DNA from: Novosphingobium taihuense
Lineage (GTDB): Bacteria; Pseudomonadota; Alphaproteobacteria; Sphingomonadales; Sphingomonadaceae
Length of the DNA: 64,000 nucleotides
NCBI RefSeq assembly: GCF_007830315.1
Contig: NZ_VLKJ01000002.1
Coordinates: forward strand, 248,001 to 312,000
Reading direction: 5' to 3'
The position numbers were made by a program, and so were the translations under genes. The notes under the pieces are model-generated. The model ran no database searches. It worked only from the letters and a program-made list of their open reading frames with translations, and had not been told where the DNA came from. Numbering within the stretch: the first letter of the stretch is position 1; each line of letters begins with the position of its first letter. This document shows, piece after piece, positions 50,459 to 60,029 of the stretch.

Positions 50459-51813
50459 CGGGGGAAACCACTGGGGCATCGGGGGCTGAGGGCGGCATGC
50501 TCGAACGCCACTTCCGGATGCGCGAGCGCGGGACCAATACGCGGACCGAGGTGCTGGCGGGATTCACCACCTTCCTGACCATGGCCTATATCGTGCTGGT
50601 CAACCCGGCGATCCTTGGGCAGGCAGGCATGCCGGTGGCCTCGGTTGCGGCGGCGACCTGCTTTGCCGCGGCCTTTGCCTCGATCCTGATGGGCATGGTG
50701 GCGAACACGCCGCTGGCGCTGGCGCCGGGGATGGGGCTGAACGCCTATTTCAGCTTTACCGTGGTGCAGCAGATGGGTGTGCCCTGGCCGGTGGCGCTGG
50801 GCTGCGTGTTCATCTCGGGCGTGGCGTTCCTGATTCTGACGCTGACGGGCGTGCGGCAGCTGATCGTCTCGGTCATTCCGCAGCACCTGTTTGCCGCCGT
50901 TGCGGGCGGGATCGGGCTGTTCATCGGCTTCATCGGGCTGAAGGACGCAGGCATCGTCGTGGCCAATCCCGCCACGTTCGTCGGTCTTGGCAGCGTGACG
51001 CAGCCGGGACCGGCGCTGGCGCTGTTCGGGCTGGTGGTGATCGGTACATTGAGCGTGTGGAACGTGCGCGCGGCGATGCTGATCGGCATCGTGCTGACGA
51101 CGATTGCCGCGTGGATCGTGGGCCTGGTCAGTGCGCCGACCGAGCCTTACAGCCTGGCCGCGCTGACCGGGACCGCGTTCCAACTGGATATCGCGGGCGT
51201 ATTCGGGCTTTCGGGAAAGCACGGCATCGGGTTGCTGGAAATCCTGTTCGTGTTCCTGTTCGTCGACCTGTTCGACAATATCGGCACGCTGGTGGCCGTG
51301 ACCAAGCGGGCCGGGCTGATGGACGCGGCGGGCAAGATTCCGGGCCTCAACCGCATCCTGATGACCGATGCCGTGGCAACGATGGTCGGCGCGATGGCGG
51401 GGACCAGCACGGTCACCAGCTATGTCGAGAGCGCTGCGGGCGTGCAGGCGGGCGGGCGCACAGGGCTGACGGCGGTGGTCTGCGGGCTGCTGTTCTTCGC
51501 CACGATGTTCGTCGCGCCCTATGCGCAGCTGGTGCCGCTGGCGGCGACTGCGCCCGCGCTCGTCGTGGTTGGCGGGCTGATGCTGTTGCCCTTGACCGAG
51601 GTCGACTGGGAAGACCCGATGGCGGCGATCCCGGCGTTCCTCACCGTGGCGATGATCCCGCTGACGTTCTCGATCGCCAATGGCCTTGCCTTCGGCATCA
51701 CCGCCCACGCCCTGCTCAAGCTGCTCAAGGGCAAGGCGAGCACCAAGGACTGGTTCCTGTTCACCCTCGCCGCGCTGTTCGTGGCGCGCTTTGCCTGGAT
51801 GGCCGCTGCATGA
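50455..51813 (+). CDS. AzgA-like purine permease
   Basis: A 452-aa NCS2-AzgA (adenine/guanine/hypoxanthine) permease with ~13 membrane helices. Hallmarks are LERHFRMRERGTNTRTEVLAGFTTFLTMAYI, LAPGMGLNAYFSF, DLFDNIGTLVAVTKRAGLMD and TSTVTSYVESAAGVQAGGRTG. It would import purine bases other than those taken by the NCS2 at 46517. Confidence 0.88.
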   Translation: MTGETTGASGAEGGMLERHFRMRERGTNTRTEVLAGFTTFLTMAYIVLVNPAILGQAGMPVASVAAATCFAAAFASILMGMVANTPLALAPGMGLNAYFSFTVVQQMGVPWPVALGCVFISGVAFLILTLTGVRQLIVSVIPQHLFAAVAGGIGLFIGFIGLKDAGIVVANPATFVGLGSVTQPGPALALFGLVVIGTLSVWNVRAAMLIGIVLTTIAAWIVGLVSAPTEPYSLAALTGTAFQLDIAGVFGLSGKHGIGLLEILFVFLFVDLFDNIGTLVAVTKRAGLMDAAGKIPGLNRILMTDAVATMVGAMAGTSTVTSYVESAAGVQAGGRTGLTAVVCGLLFFATMFVAPYAQLVPLAATAPALVVVGGLMLLPLTEVDWEDPMAAIPAFLTVAMIPLTFSIANGLAFGITAHALLKLLKGKASTKDWFLFTLAALFVARFAWMAAA

Positions 51814-52739
51814 TCCGGAAGATTGCCTTCGCCCTCGCCACGCTGCTCCTGCCTGCGAGTGCGCAGGCGCAGAAGCTCGATGATACCCCGCGCACCGTGG
51901 TGATGACCGCGTTCCGGCCGGAATGGAACGCGCTCGTCCATACGGTGAAGGATGCGAAAGAGCATTCGATCAACGGCGGCACGTTCCTGACCGGAACGAT
52001 GGAAGGCAAGCCGGTGGTGCTGATGCAGAGCGGGGTCAGCGTGGTGAATGCCGCGATGAACACGCAGCTGGTGCTCGACCGGTTCAGCGTGAAGCGCATC
52101 GTCTTTTCCGGGATTGCGGGCGGGGTGGACCCCAAGCTTTCGATCGGGGACGTGATCGTGGCCGAGAACTGGGGGCAGTATCTCGAGGCCTCGTTCGCGC
52201 GCAAGACCAAGGGCGGGTGGATGCCGCCCGACAAGGGCAGCGCGGAAAGCCCGGCCAACTGGTTCTTCATCTTCCCGCGCGGGACGGTGATGGCCAATGC
52301 CGCCACGGCTCCGAAGCGCATCTATCGCGTGCCGGTGGACGCAGGGCTGCTCGATCTGGCGCGCAAGGTGGTGCCTTCGATCACGCTGGAACGCTGCGTG
52401 CCACCTTCGGAAAAGATGCTCGAAGGATCGGAGCTGTGCCTGCCGAGCGTGCCCAAGATCGCGATTGGCGGGACCGGGGTGACGGCGGGCATCTATGCCG
52501 ACAATGCCGAGTTCCGTATCTACCTGCACAAGGCCTGGGGCGCGCGCGTGCTGGACATGGAAAGCGCGGCGGTGATGCAGGTGGCCTATTCCAACATGGT
52601 CCCGGCCATCGTCTTCCGCAGCCTTTCCGACCTTGCTGGCGGTGACAAGCACAAGAACATGGAGGACACGTTCGAGCACCTCGCCTCGGTCAATTCGGCG
52701 CATGTCGTGCGCGCCTATCTCGCCGCGCTGCCGGACTGA
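51810..52739 (+). CDS. periplasmic nucleoside phosphorylase/MTAN-fold protein
   Basis: A 309-aa protein with signal peptide (residues 1-20, ASAQAQ) and a purine nucleoside phosphorylase/MTA-SAH-nucleosidase fold (VVLMQSGVSVVNAAMNTQLVLDRF, IVFSGIAGGVDP, VLDMESAAVMQVAY). The ESA segment and Ser-Asp (SLSDLAGGD) mark the nucleoside site. It is probably a periplasmic nucleosidase or phosphorylase freeing bases from nucleosides delivered by the TonB receptor. The start overlaps the permease stop. Confidence 0.8.
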   Translation: MIRKIAFALATLLLPASAQAQKLDDTPRTVVMTAFRPEWNALVHTVKDAKEHSINGGTFLTGTMEGKPVVLMQSGVSVVNAAMNTQLVLDRFSVKRIVFSGIAGGVDPKLSIGDVIVAENWGQYLEASFARKTKGGWMPPDKGSAESPANWFFIFPRGTVMANAATAPKRIYRVPVDAGLLDLARKVVPSITLERCVPPSEKMLEGSELCLPSVPKIAIGGTGVTAGIYADNAEFRIYLHKAWGARVLDMESAAVMQVAYSNMVPAIVFRSLSDLAGGDKHKNMEDTFEHLASVNSAHVVRAYLAALPD

Positions 52740-52744
52740 TCGCG

Positions 52745-54328
52745 ATGGCTCTCGAAACCGTCACCGGAACGAAGGGCATGGTCACCGCGCCGCATTGGCT
52801 TGCGGCAGAGGCAGGGCTTTCGGTGCTGCAGGACGGCGGCAATGCGGTGGAGGCGACCGTGGCGGTCGCCGCGTGCCTTGCCGTGGTCTATCCGCACATG
52901 ACCGGGATCGGCGGGGACGGGTTCTGGGTGATCCACGAGCCCGATGGCGCGGTGCATGGCATCCATGGCTGCGGCGGGGCGGCGCAGGCGGCCTCGCTTG
53001 AGCTTTATGCGGGGCTGGAGGCGGTGCCATTCCGGGGGCCACTGGCGGCCAATACCGTGGCGGGGACGATTTCGGGGTGGGCAGCGGCGCTTGAGAGCGC
53101 GGGCGGATCGCTGCCGCTGTCGCGCCTGCTGCGCGATGCGATTGCCCATGGCGAGGCGGGGGTGGCAGTTCCGGCAGGGCATGCCGCGATTGCCACTGCC
53201 AAGGGGCCGGAGTTGCGGGTGCAGCCGGGGGCTTATGCGCATGTCTTCGAGCCGCAAGGCCGTCCGCTTCATGAGGGCGATGTGCTGCGTCAGTCGGTGC
53301 TGGCGCAGACATTGCGGCGATTGTGCGAAGAGGGGCTGGAGAGCTTCTACACCGGGCCGCTGGCGGCAGATATTGCCGAGGATCTGGCGGCGCTGGGCAG
53401 TCCGGTTTCGGCTGCCGATCTTGCCGCGCATGAGGCGACCCGGCCCGCGCCGCTGACGACGCGGCTGCACGATTGCCGGTTGTGGAACAGCGCGCCGCCG
53501 ACGCAGGGGTTCGCCTCGTTGGTGATCCTTGCGCTGTTCGACCGGCTGGCGGCGGATACGGCAGACGGGTTCGATCACGTCCACGGGCTGGTCGAGGCGA
53601 CCAAGCAGGCGTTTTTGCTGCGCGATGTGCATGTGGGCGATCCGGCGTATCATGACTTTGACTGGCAGGGGTTGCTGTCCGATCACGCAGCGCTGGATGA
53701 ACTGGCCGCCCGGATCGATCCGGCAAAGGCCCTGGCATGGCCGCAGCCGCCGCAGTGGGGGGATACCTGCTGGTTCGGGGCAGCGGACGGCGAGGGGCGC
53801 GTGGTCAGCGCGATCCAGTCGACCTACTTCGAGTTCGGATCGGGGCTGGTGCTGCCGAGGACCGGGATCACCTGGCAGAACCGGGGGAGCAGCTTCCGGC
53901 TGGCGGCAGACGGGTGGAATGCGCTGAAGCCGGGGCGCAAGCCGTTCCACACGCTGAACCCCGCTCTGGCGCGGTTCGATGACGGGCGCGTCATGGCCTA
54001 TGGCACGATGGGCGGCGAAGGGCAGCCGCAGACGCAGGCCGCACTGTTCAGCCGCTATGCGCGTTTTGGCGCGGACTTGCAGGATGCGATCTGCGCGCCG
54101 CGCTGGTTGCTGGGGCGGACGTGGGGGGAACAGTCCACCACGCTCAAGCTGGAGGACGGGTTCGATCCGGCGCTTTACGAAGCGCTGGCCGAAGCGGGGC
54201 ACGATGTAGAGCGTGTGGGGCCACTGACCGCGACGATGGGGCATGCGGGCGCTATCGTGCGCCATGGCGACGGGCATCTGGAAGGCGCGACCGATCCGCG
54301 CAGCGATGGCGGAGTGGCGGCGTGGTGA
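52745..54328 (+). CDS. hpxW: oxamate amidohydrolase (HpxW-like)
   Basis: A 527-aa gamma-glutamyltransferase-fold (Ntn) protein without signal peptide. The expected autocatalytic nucleophile is Thr341 in GDTCWFGAAD, with QSTYFEFGSGLVLPRTGITWQNRG downstream. These features match HpxW oxamate amidohydrolase rather than a periplasmic gamma-glutamyltransferase. It would hydrolyse oxamate to oxalate and ammonia. Its position among ureide genes supports this. Confidence 0.85.
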   Translation: MALETVTGTKGMVTAPHWLAAEAGLSVLQDGGNAVEATVAVAACLAVVYPHMTGIGGDGFWVIHEPDGAVHGIHGCGGAAQAASLELYAGLEAVPFRGPLAANTVAGTISGWAAALESAGGSLPLSRLLRDAIAHGEAGVAVPAGHAAIATAKGPELRVQPGAYAHVFEPQGRPLHEGDVLRQSVLAQTLRRLCEEGLESFYTGPLAADIAEDLAALGSPVSAADLAAHEATRPAPLTTRLHDCRLWNSAPPTQGFASLVILALFDRLAADTADGFDHVHGLVEATKQAFLLRDVHVGDPAYHDFDWQGLLSDHAALDELAARIDPAKALAWPQPPQWGDTCWFGAADGEGRVVSAIQSTYFEFGSGLVLPRTGITWQNRGSSFRLAADGWNALKPGRKPFHTLNPALARFDDGRVMAYGTMGGEGQPQTQAALFSRYARFGADLQDAICAPRWLLGRTWGEQSTTLKLEDGFDPALYEALAEAGHDVERVGPLTATMGHAGAIVRHGDGHLEGATDPRSDGGVAAW

Positions 54329-55551
54329 GTGGCGCGCGCGCTGTCCTGCGGTGCGACGAGCTGACGGTGCCGCCGTTCAGCGACAGCGCAAGCGGGCTGA
54401 CGCGGACCTATCTTTCGCCAGCCTACAATGCCGCGCAGGACCGGCTGGCCGGATGGATGGCCGAGGCCGGGATGACGGTGCGGCGCGATGCGGCGATGAA
54501 CCTGATCGGGCGTTATGAAGGTGTGGTGGGAGGTTCGCCCGCGCTGGTGATCGGGAGCCACCTCGACAGCGTGCGCAATGCCGGGGCCTATGACGGGCCG
54601 CTGGGGATCATGCTGGGCGTGGAGGCGGTGGCGGCGCTCCACGCGAAGGCCGCGCGCCTGCCCTTTGCCATCGAGGTCTATGCCTTCGGGGACGAGGAAG
54701 GCTCGCGCTTTCCTGCGGCGATGCTGACGAGCCGGGCGGTGGCGGGCACGCTCCATCCGGCGGCGCTGGAGGTGACGGACCGCGAGGGCGTGGCGCTGGC
54801 CGAACTGGTTGATCTGGCGGCCTACCCTTCGGCGGCGCGAAGCCGGGGCGAGGTGATCGCCTATCTCGAGGCGCATATCGAGCAGGGGCCGGTGCTGGAG
54901 GCGCAAGGGCTTGCGGTTGGCACCGTCACCGGCATTGCCGCGCAATTGCGCTATGAGATCGAACTGGGCGGGACGGCGGGCCATGCCGGGACGACGGCGA
55001 TGGACCTGAGGCGTGATGCCGTGGCGGGCATGGCCGAAATGGTGCTGGCGGCCGAGAGCGTGGCCAGGGCGGGGCCTGCCGATCTGGTGGCGACGGTGGG
55101 CGTGGTGCAGGTGCCTTCGGGCGCGGCCAACGTGATTGCGGGCAAGTGCGCGTTCACGCTTGACGTGCGGGCGGCGAGTGCCTCCACCCGCGATGGCGCG
55201 GCGGACGAGATCCTGCGCCGCTTTCGCGCCATCGCCAATGCGCGCGACCTTGGTCTTGCCGTGCGCAAGGGCCACGACCTTCCCGCCAGTCCCTGCGATC
55301 CGGCGCTGATGCACCTGCTCGATCGGGCGACGGAGGCGGCGGGGCATGCGCCCTTCCGCCTCGTTTCGGGCGCGGGGCACGATGCCATGATCATGGCTGC
55401 GCTTTGCCCGACGGCAATGCTCTTCGTCCGCTGCCGGGGCGGGGTGAGCCACAATCCTGCCGAGCATGTCGATCCTGCCGATGCCGATGTGGCGCTGCAG
55501 GTCATGCTCGGCTTCATCGAACAACTGGGAGCCAGTCTTGAGCCCGCTTGA
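54325..55551 (+). CDS. allantoate amidohydrolase-like M20 enzyme
   Basis: A 408-aa Zn/Mn-dependent M20-family amidase of the allantoate amidohydrolase/ureidoglycolate-type group. Metal and substrate motifs are VIGSHLDSV, AGAYDGPLG, YAFGDEEGSRF, AHIEQGPVLE and AGHDAMIMA, with a CRGGVSHNPAEHV C-terminal loop. It likely removes an amide from allantoate to give ureidoglycine. GTG 54325 overlaps the preceding stop codon (GTGA). Confidence 0.83.
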   Translation: MSGARAVLRCDELTVPPFSDSASGLTRTYLSPAYNAAQDRLAGWMAEAGMTVRRDAAMNLIGRYEGVVGGSPALVIGSHLDSVRNAGAYDGPLGIMLGVEAVAALHAKAARLPFAIEVYAFGDEEGSRFPAAMLTSRAVAGTLHPAALEVTDREGVALAELVDLAAYPSAARSRGEVIAYLEAHIEQGPVLEAQGLAVGTVTGIAAQLRYEIELGGTAGHAGTTAMDLRRDAVAGMAEMVLAAESVARAGPADLVATVGVVQVPSGAANVIAGKCAFTLDVRAASASTRDGAADEILRRFRAIANARDLGLAVRKGHDLPASPCDPALMHLLDRATEAAGHAPFRLVSGAGHDAMIMAALCPTAMLFVRCRGGVSHNPAEHVDPADADVALQVMLGFIEQLGASLEPA

Positions 55552-56779
55552 TCCGACTCTCTTCGGCGAAATCGACCCTCCGCAGCGGCTGCTGATGGGG
55601 CCGGGGCCGGTCAACGCCCATCCGCGCGTGTTGCGGGCGATGTCGGCGGACCTGCTGGGGCAGTTCGATCCCGAAATGACCGGGTTCATGAACCAGGTCA
55701 TGGCGCTCTACCGACCGATCTTCGGCACACAGAACCAGTGGACCATGCTGATCGATGGCACCGCGCGCGCGGCGATCGAGGCTTCGCTGGTGAGCCTGGT
55801 CGAGCCGGGCGACACGGTGCTGGTGGTGAACTTCGGGCGCTTTGGCCTGCTCCTGACCGAGATCCTCTCGCGGCTGGGGGCAAGGGTCGAGCAGGTCAGC
55901 GCGCCGTGGGGCGAGGTCGTGCCGCTGGAGGTGATCGCGCGCGCCATCGAGATGCATGGGCCGAGCGTGGTGGCGACGGTCCATGGCGATACCTCGACGA
56001 CCATGGCGCAGCCATTGGAAGGGCTGGGCGCACTGTGCAAGGCGGCGGGGGCCTTTGCCTATGTCGATGCGACGGCGACGCTGGGCGGAATGGAAATTGC
56101 GGGCGACCGCTGGGGCGTGGATGTGGTGACGGGCGGCTTGCAGAAGTGCCTTGGCGGGCCTTCGGGCAGTGCGCCGATCACCATTTCCGACCGCGCGGCG
56201 CAGCGCATTTTCTCGCGCCGGCATGTGGAGCAGGGCATCCGGCGCGACGACATTGCAGATGGCAAGGGGCCGCGCATTCCATCCAACTACTTCGATCTGG
56301 CCATGATCATGGATTACTGGTCGGACAAGCGGCTGAACCACCACACCGAGGCGACCTCGATGCTCTATGCCGCGCGCGAATGTGCCCGCGTGGCATTGGG
56401 CGAGGGGCTGGAGGCGCGGTTTGCGCGGCACCGCAAGGCTGGCGCGGCGATGACGGCGGGCCTGCGCGCGATGGGGCTGACGGTGTTTGGCGACGATGCC
56501 CACCGCATGACCAACGTGACCGGGGTCTACATCCCCGAAGGCGTCGACGGCGAGGCGATCCGCACGATGATGCGCGATCACTTCGAGATCGAGATCGGCA
56601 CCGCCTTCGGGCCGCTGCAGGGCCGGATCTGGCGGCTGGGCGCGATGGGCTACAACGCGATGAGGCACAAGGTGCTGCTGACGCTGGGCGCGCTTGAGGC
56701 CTGCCTCAAGACGCAAGGTTTCAGCCTGCCGCTGGGCGAGGCGGTGCCGGCGGCGATTGCGGCGTGGGAGGCGGCATGA
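55538..56779 (+). CDS. ureidoglycine aminotransferase (PucG/HpxJ-like)
   Basis: A 413-aa PLP-dependent class V aminotransferase of the alanine-glyoxylate group. The PLP-lysine is in GGLQKCLGGPSG, and LLMGPGPVNAHPRV and VATVHGDTSTTMAQP are family segments. It is expected to convert ureidoglycine plus glyoxylate to oxalurate and glycine. TTG at 55538, behind GGGAG and overlapping the amidase end by 14 bp, is the most likely start because the frame has no nearer ATG. Confidence 0.82.
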   Translation: MSPLDPTLFGEIDPPQRLLMGPGPVNAHPRVLRAMSADLLGQFDPEMTGFMNQVMALYRPIFGTQNQWTMLIDGTARAAIEASLVSLVEPGDTVLVVNFGRFGLLLTEILSRLGARVEQVSAPWGEVVPLEVIARAIEMHGPSVVATVHGDTSTTMAQPLEGLGALCKAAGAFAYVDATATLGGMEIAGDRWGVDVVTGGLQKCLGGPSGSAPITISDRAAQRIFSRRHVEQGIRRDDIADGKGPRIPSNYFDLAMIMDYWSDKRLNHHTEATSMLYAARECARVALGEGLEARFARHRKAGAAMTAGLRAMGLTVFGDDAHRMTNVTGVYIPEGVDGEAIRTMMRDHFEIEIGTAFGPLQGRIWRLGAMGYNAMRHKVLLTLGALEACLKTQGFSLPLGEAVPAAIAAWEAA

Positions 56780-57678
56780 GCGTCCACCGCGATCTGACCG
56801 GTTACGGCGCAACCCCTCCCGCCGCGCAATGGCCGGGTGGGGCGCGGATCGCCGTGCAGTTCGTGATCAATTACGAGGAAGGCGCGGAGAACTCCGTGCT
56901 GAATGGCGACAAGGGATCAGAGGCGTTCCTGTCGGACATGGTCGGGGCGGCGAGCCATCCGGCCCGGGCGATGGCGATGGAAAGCCTTTATGAATACGGC
57001 AGCCGCGCCGGGTTCTGGCGGCTGCACCGGCTGTTCGCCGCGCGCCGCGTGCCGGTGACGGTGTTTGGCGTGGCAGCGGCGATGGAGATGAACCCGGCGG
57101 CGGTCGAGGCGATGCTCGAAGCCGGGTGGGAGATCGCGAGCCACGGGCTACGCTGGATCGACTACCAGTACGTGCCCGAAGAGGTGGAGCGCGAGCATAT
57201 TGCGCAGGCCATCGCGCTGCACACCAGGCTGACCGGCGAGCGGCCGCTGGGCTGGTATCAGGGGCGCACCTCGCCCAACACGGCGCGGCTGGTGGTGGAG
57301 GAGGGCGGCTTTCTCTACGACGCTGACAGCTATGCCGACGATTTGCCCTACTGGGACGTGCGGCATGGGAAGCCGCAATTGATCGTGCCCTATTCGCTTG
57401 ATGCCAACGACATGAAGATGGTGGCGCTGAACGGCTTTACCGAGGGCGAGCAGTTCTTCCGCTACTTGCGCGACACTTTCGAGCAATTGCGCGAGGAGGG
57501 CGGGCGGATGATGTCGGTCGGCCTGCATGGGCGCATTGCCGGAAAGCCGGGGCGGGCGCGGGCGGTGGCGCGGTTCCTCGACCATGTGATCGAAAGCGGC
57601 GATGCGTGGATCGCGCGGCGGATCGACATCGCGCGGCACTGGCTGGCGCTGCACCCCTATGCGGGAGGCGCGGCGTGA
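56776..57678 (+). CDS. puuE: allantoinase PuuE (polysaccharide-deacetylase fold)
   Basis: A 300-aa PuuE-type allantoinase, metal-dependent and unrelated to cyclic amidohydrolase allantoinases. Typical segments are VQFVINYEEGAENSVLNGD, FGVAAAMEMNP, SHGLRWIDYQYV, GWYQGRTSPNTARL and DSYADDLPYW. It hydrolyses allantoin to allantoate. Overlaps the aminotransferase and HpxZ genes. Confidence 0.9.
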   Translation: MSVHRDLTGYGATPPAAQWPGGARIAVQFVINYEEGAENSVLNGDKGSEAFLSDMVGAASHPARAMAMESLYEYGSRAGFWRLHRLFAARRVPVTVFGVAAAMEMNPAAVEAMLEAGWEIASHGLRWIDYQYVPEEVEREHIAQAIALHTRLTGERPLGWYQGRTSPNTARLVVEEGGFLYDADSYADDLPYWDVRHGKPQLIVPYSLDANDMKMVALNGFTEGEQFFRYLRDTFEQLREEGGRMMSVGLHGRIAGKPGRARAVARFLDHVIESGDAWIARRIDIARHWLALHPYAGGAA

Positions 57679-58055
57679 CGATCGACGATCCGGTGCTGCT
57701 GGCCGAAGTGACCGCTGCGTTTCAGGCTTATGAGCGCGCGCTGATGGCGGACGATCTGCCCGCGATGGACGCGCTGTTCCACGATGCGCCGACGACCAAC
57801 CGCTTCGGTGTGGGTGAAGTGCTGTGGGGCATGGAGGCGATCCGGGAGTTTCGCAAAGGGCGCGGCGGATCGCCGCAGCGCCGGTTGGGGCAGGTGGCTA
57901 TCACGGTTTACGGGGACGGGTTTGCCACGGCGGACGCCGAGTTCTTCCGCGAGGGTAGCGACCGGCGGGGACGGCAGAGCCAGGCCTGGGTGAAGTTTGC
58001 CGATGGCTGGAAGGTCGTCTCCGCACTCGTCAGCCTTGAGGGGAGCACATCGTGA
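57675..58055 (+). CDS. hpxZ: HpxZ/AtzH-like protein (DUF3225)
   Basis: A 126-aa SnoaL-like DUF3225 protein as in HpxZ/AtzH, which participates in the oxalurate/ureide branch. It has ALMADDLPAMDALFHDAPTTNRFG and WVKFADGWKVVSALVSLEG. GTG start 57675 overlaps the puuE stop. Confidence 0.85.
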   Translation: MTIDDPVLLAEVTAAFQAYERALMADDLPAMDALFHDAPTTNRFGVGEVLWGMEAIREFRKGRGGSPQRRLGQVAITVYGDGFATADAEFFREGSDRRGRQSQAWVKFADGWKVVSALVSLEGSTS

Positions 58056-58492
58056 CCGCGCTGTTCGAGCATAGCCCCTGGGTTGAGGCGCGGGCGGATG
58101 CCCTGCCATCGAGCGGGGATCGCCATGCCGATCTGATGGCGGTGGTTCATGCGGCGAGCCCGGAGGAGCAGCTCGCGCTGATCCGGGCGCACCCCGAACT
58201 TGCCGGGAAGGCGGCGGTGGACCGCACCCTGACCGAGGCTTCGGCGGCGGAGCAGGCGAGCGCGGGGCTCGACCGGCTGAGCGAGGCGGAATTCGCGCAG
58301 TTCCATGAATTGAACGCGGCCTACCGGGAGCGCTTCGGCTTCCCGTTCATCATCTGCGTGCGGCTGACCGACAAGGCGGGGATTCTGGCCGCAATGGAAG
58401 CGCGACTGGCGAATGACTGCGAGACCGAAATTGCCACCGCCATCGCGCAGATCGGCGAGATCGTTCGGCTTCGACTGGAGGACATGGCGTGA
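58052..58492 (+). CDS. uraD: OHCU decarboxylase
   Basis: A 146-aa 2-oxo-4-hydroxy-4-carboxy-5-ureidoimidazoline decarboxylase completing conversion of urate to (S)-allantoin. Motifs are FEHSPWV at the N-terminus, IRAHPELAGK, and FPFIICV. Starts with GTG overlapping hpxZ. Confidence 0.92.
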   Translation: MTALFEHSPWVEARADALPSSGDRHADLMAVVHAASPEEQLALIRAHPELAGKAAVDRTLTEASAAEQASAGLDRLSEAEFAQFHELNAAYRERFGFPFIICVRLTDKAGILAAMEARLANDCETEIATAIAQIGEIVRLRLEDMA

Positions 58493-59688
58493 GTGTCGAT
58501 TGGGGCGAATGGCTGAACCTGGCGATCCGCTGGTTCCACCTGACGGCAGGCATCGCGTGGATCGGCTCGTCGTTCTACTTCGTCTGGCTCGACAACCATC
58601 TGGTGCCGCCCAAGGAGGGCGAGGCGACAGGCGAAGTGTGGTCGGTCCACGGTGGCGGGTTCTACCACAAGCAGAAGTATGCCGTGGCGCCGGCCAAGAT
58701 GCCCGAGGATCTGCACTGGTTCAAATGGGAGGCCTATACCACCTGGATCACCGGCTTTTCGCTGCTGGTGCTGGTCTATTGGGTGGGGGCCGACAGCTTC
58801 CTGATCGATCCGGCCAAGGCGCAGCTTTCGCAAGCGGCTGCCATTGGCATAGGGGCCGCATCGCTGGTGGTGGGCTGGCTGGTCTATGATCTGCTGTGCC
58901 GATCACCATTGGGGCGTGACAACCGGGTGCTGGGGGTGGCGTGGTTTGCCTTTCTGGTGCTGGCCGCATGGGGGCTCGACCGGGTGTTCAATGCGCGCGG
59001 GGCCTATCTGCATGTGGGGGCGATGATCGGCACGGTCATGGCCGCCAACGTGTTCTTCGTGATCATCCCCAACCAGCGCAAGGCGGTAGCGCAGCTGATG
59101 CGAGGGGAAGCGCCCGATCCGGCTCTGGGCAAGGCGGGCAAGCAGCGCTCGGTCCACAACAACTACATGACGCTGCCGGTGCTGTTCATCATGATCAGCC
59201 ACCATTACGCGATGACCTTTGGCGCGGCGCGGCCATGGCTGGTGCTGGCGCTGCTGGGGCTGACCGGCGTTGCGGTGCGCCATGTGTTCAACTTGCGCCA
59301 TCAGGGCAGGAAGACCGGGCGGGCGATGGTCGTGGCCGGCGTGATGGCGCTGGTGAGCGTGACATACGTTTCGGCAGAGAAGGCGACTTTGCCTGCGGTC
59401 GCGCAGGCCGCGGAGACATCCGAGCTGCCTGCGACATGGGCCAGCGTGGAGCCCATCTTCCAGAAGCACTGCACAAGTTGCCACGCCGCCAAGCCGACCA
59501 GCGAGGCTTTCACCGCGCCGCCATTGGGGGTGATGCTCGACAGCTATGACCACAGCCGCGCCGCTGCCGAGCGGGTGAAGAAGGTGGCCGTCGATGCCGA
59601 GATCATGCCGCTGGGCAACATGACCGGCATGACCCGTGCCGAGCGCGATGCGCTGGGCCGCTGGATCGCAGCAGGAGCGCCGCAATGA
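58489..59688 (+). CDS. puuD: membrane urate hydroxylase PuuD with cytochrome c domain
   Basis: A 399-aa PuuD-type urate hydroxylase, the respiratory alternative to uricase: about eight membrane helices (WLNLAIRWFHLTAGIAWIGSSFYFVW, SHHYAM) followed by a C-terminal cytochrome c domain with HCTSCHAAKPT. It oxidises urate to 5-hydroxyisourate and passes electrons to the respiratory chain. GTG start overlaps uraD. Confidence 0.92.
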   Translation: MSVDWGEWLNLAIRWFHLTAGIAWIGSSFYFVWLDNHLVPPKEGEATGEVWSVHGGGFYHKQKYAVAPAKMPEDLHWFKWEAYTTWITGFSLLVLVYWVGADSFLIDPAKAQLSQAAAIGIGAASLVVGWLVYDLLCRSPLGRDNRVLGVAWFAFLVLAAWGLDRVFNARGAYLHVGAMIGTVMAANVFFVIIPNQRKAVAQLMRGEAPDPALGKAGKQRSVHNNYMTLPVLFIMISHHYAMTFGAARPWLVLALLGLTGVAVRHVFNLRHQGRKTGRAMVVAGVMALVSVTYVSAEKATLPAVAQAAETSELPATWASVEPIFQKHCTSCHAAKPTSEAFTAPPLGVMLDSYDHSRAAAERVKKVAVDAEIMPLGNMTGMTRAERDALGRWIAAGAPQ

Positions 59689-60026
59689 CCACGCTTTCGA
59701 CCCACGTGCTCGATACGATGCATGGTTGCCCGGCTGCTGGCGTGAAGCTGCGGCTTGAGGACAATTCGGGTGCAGTGCTGTTCCTTGGCGAAACCAATAC
59801 CGATGGACGCTGTCCGGGACTAATCGAGGCCGTGCCGGAACTGGCATCGGGGCGCTACGCGCTGGTCTTTGCCGTGGCAGACTATTTCCGCGGCATGGGC
59901 GTTACCCTTGCCGAGCTGCCGTTTCTGGATGAGGTGCGCATCGCCTTCGGCATGGCCGACGAGGGGCATTACCACGTGCCGCTACTTGTCTCGCCCTTTG
60001 CCTATTCGACCTATCGGGGAAGCTGA
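59685..60026 (+). CDS. uraH: 5-hydroxyisourate hydrolase
   Basis: A 113-aa transthyretin-like HIU hydrolase: LSTHVLDTMHGCPA at the N-terminus and the C-terminal YSTYRGS tetrapeptide signature. It acts between PuuD and UraD. Overlaps puuD by 4 bp. Confidence 0.94.
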   Translation: MTTLSTHVLDTMHGCPAAGVKLRLEDNSGAVLFLGETNTDGRCPGLIEAVPELASGRYALVFAVADYFRGMGVTLAELPFLDEVRIAFGMADEGHYHVPLLVSPFAYSTYRGS

Positions 60027-60029
60027 GCG

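Noticed and set aside
52745..54328. Periplasmic gamma-glutamyltransferase
   Set aside because: No signal peptide, and the Thr341 neighbourhood and gene context match oxamate amidohydrolase.
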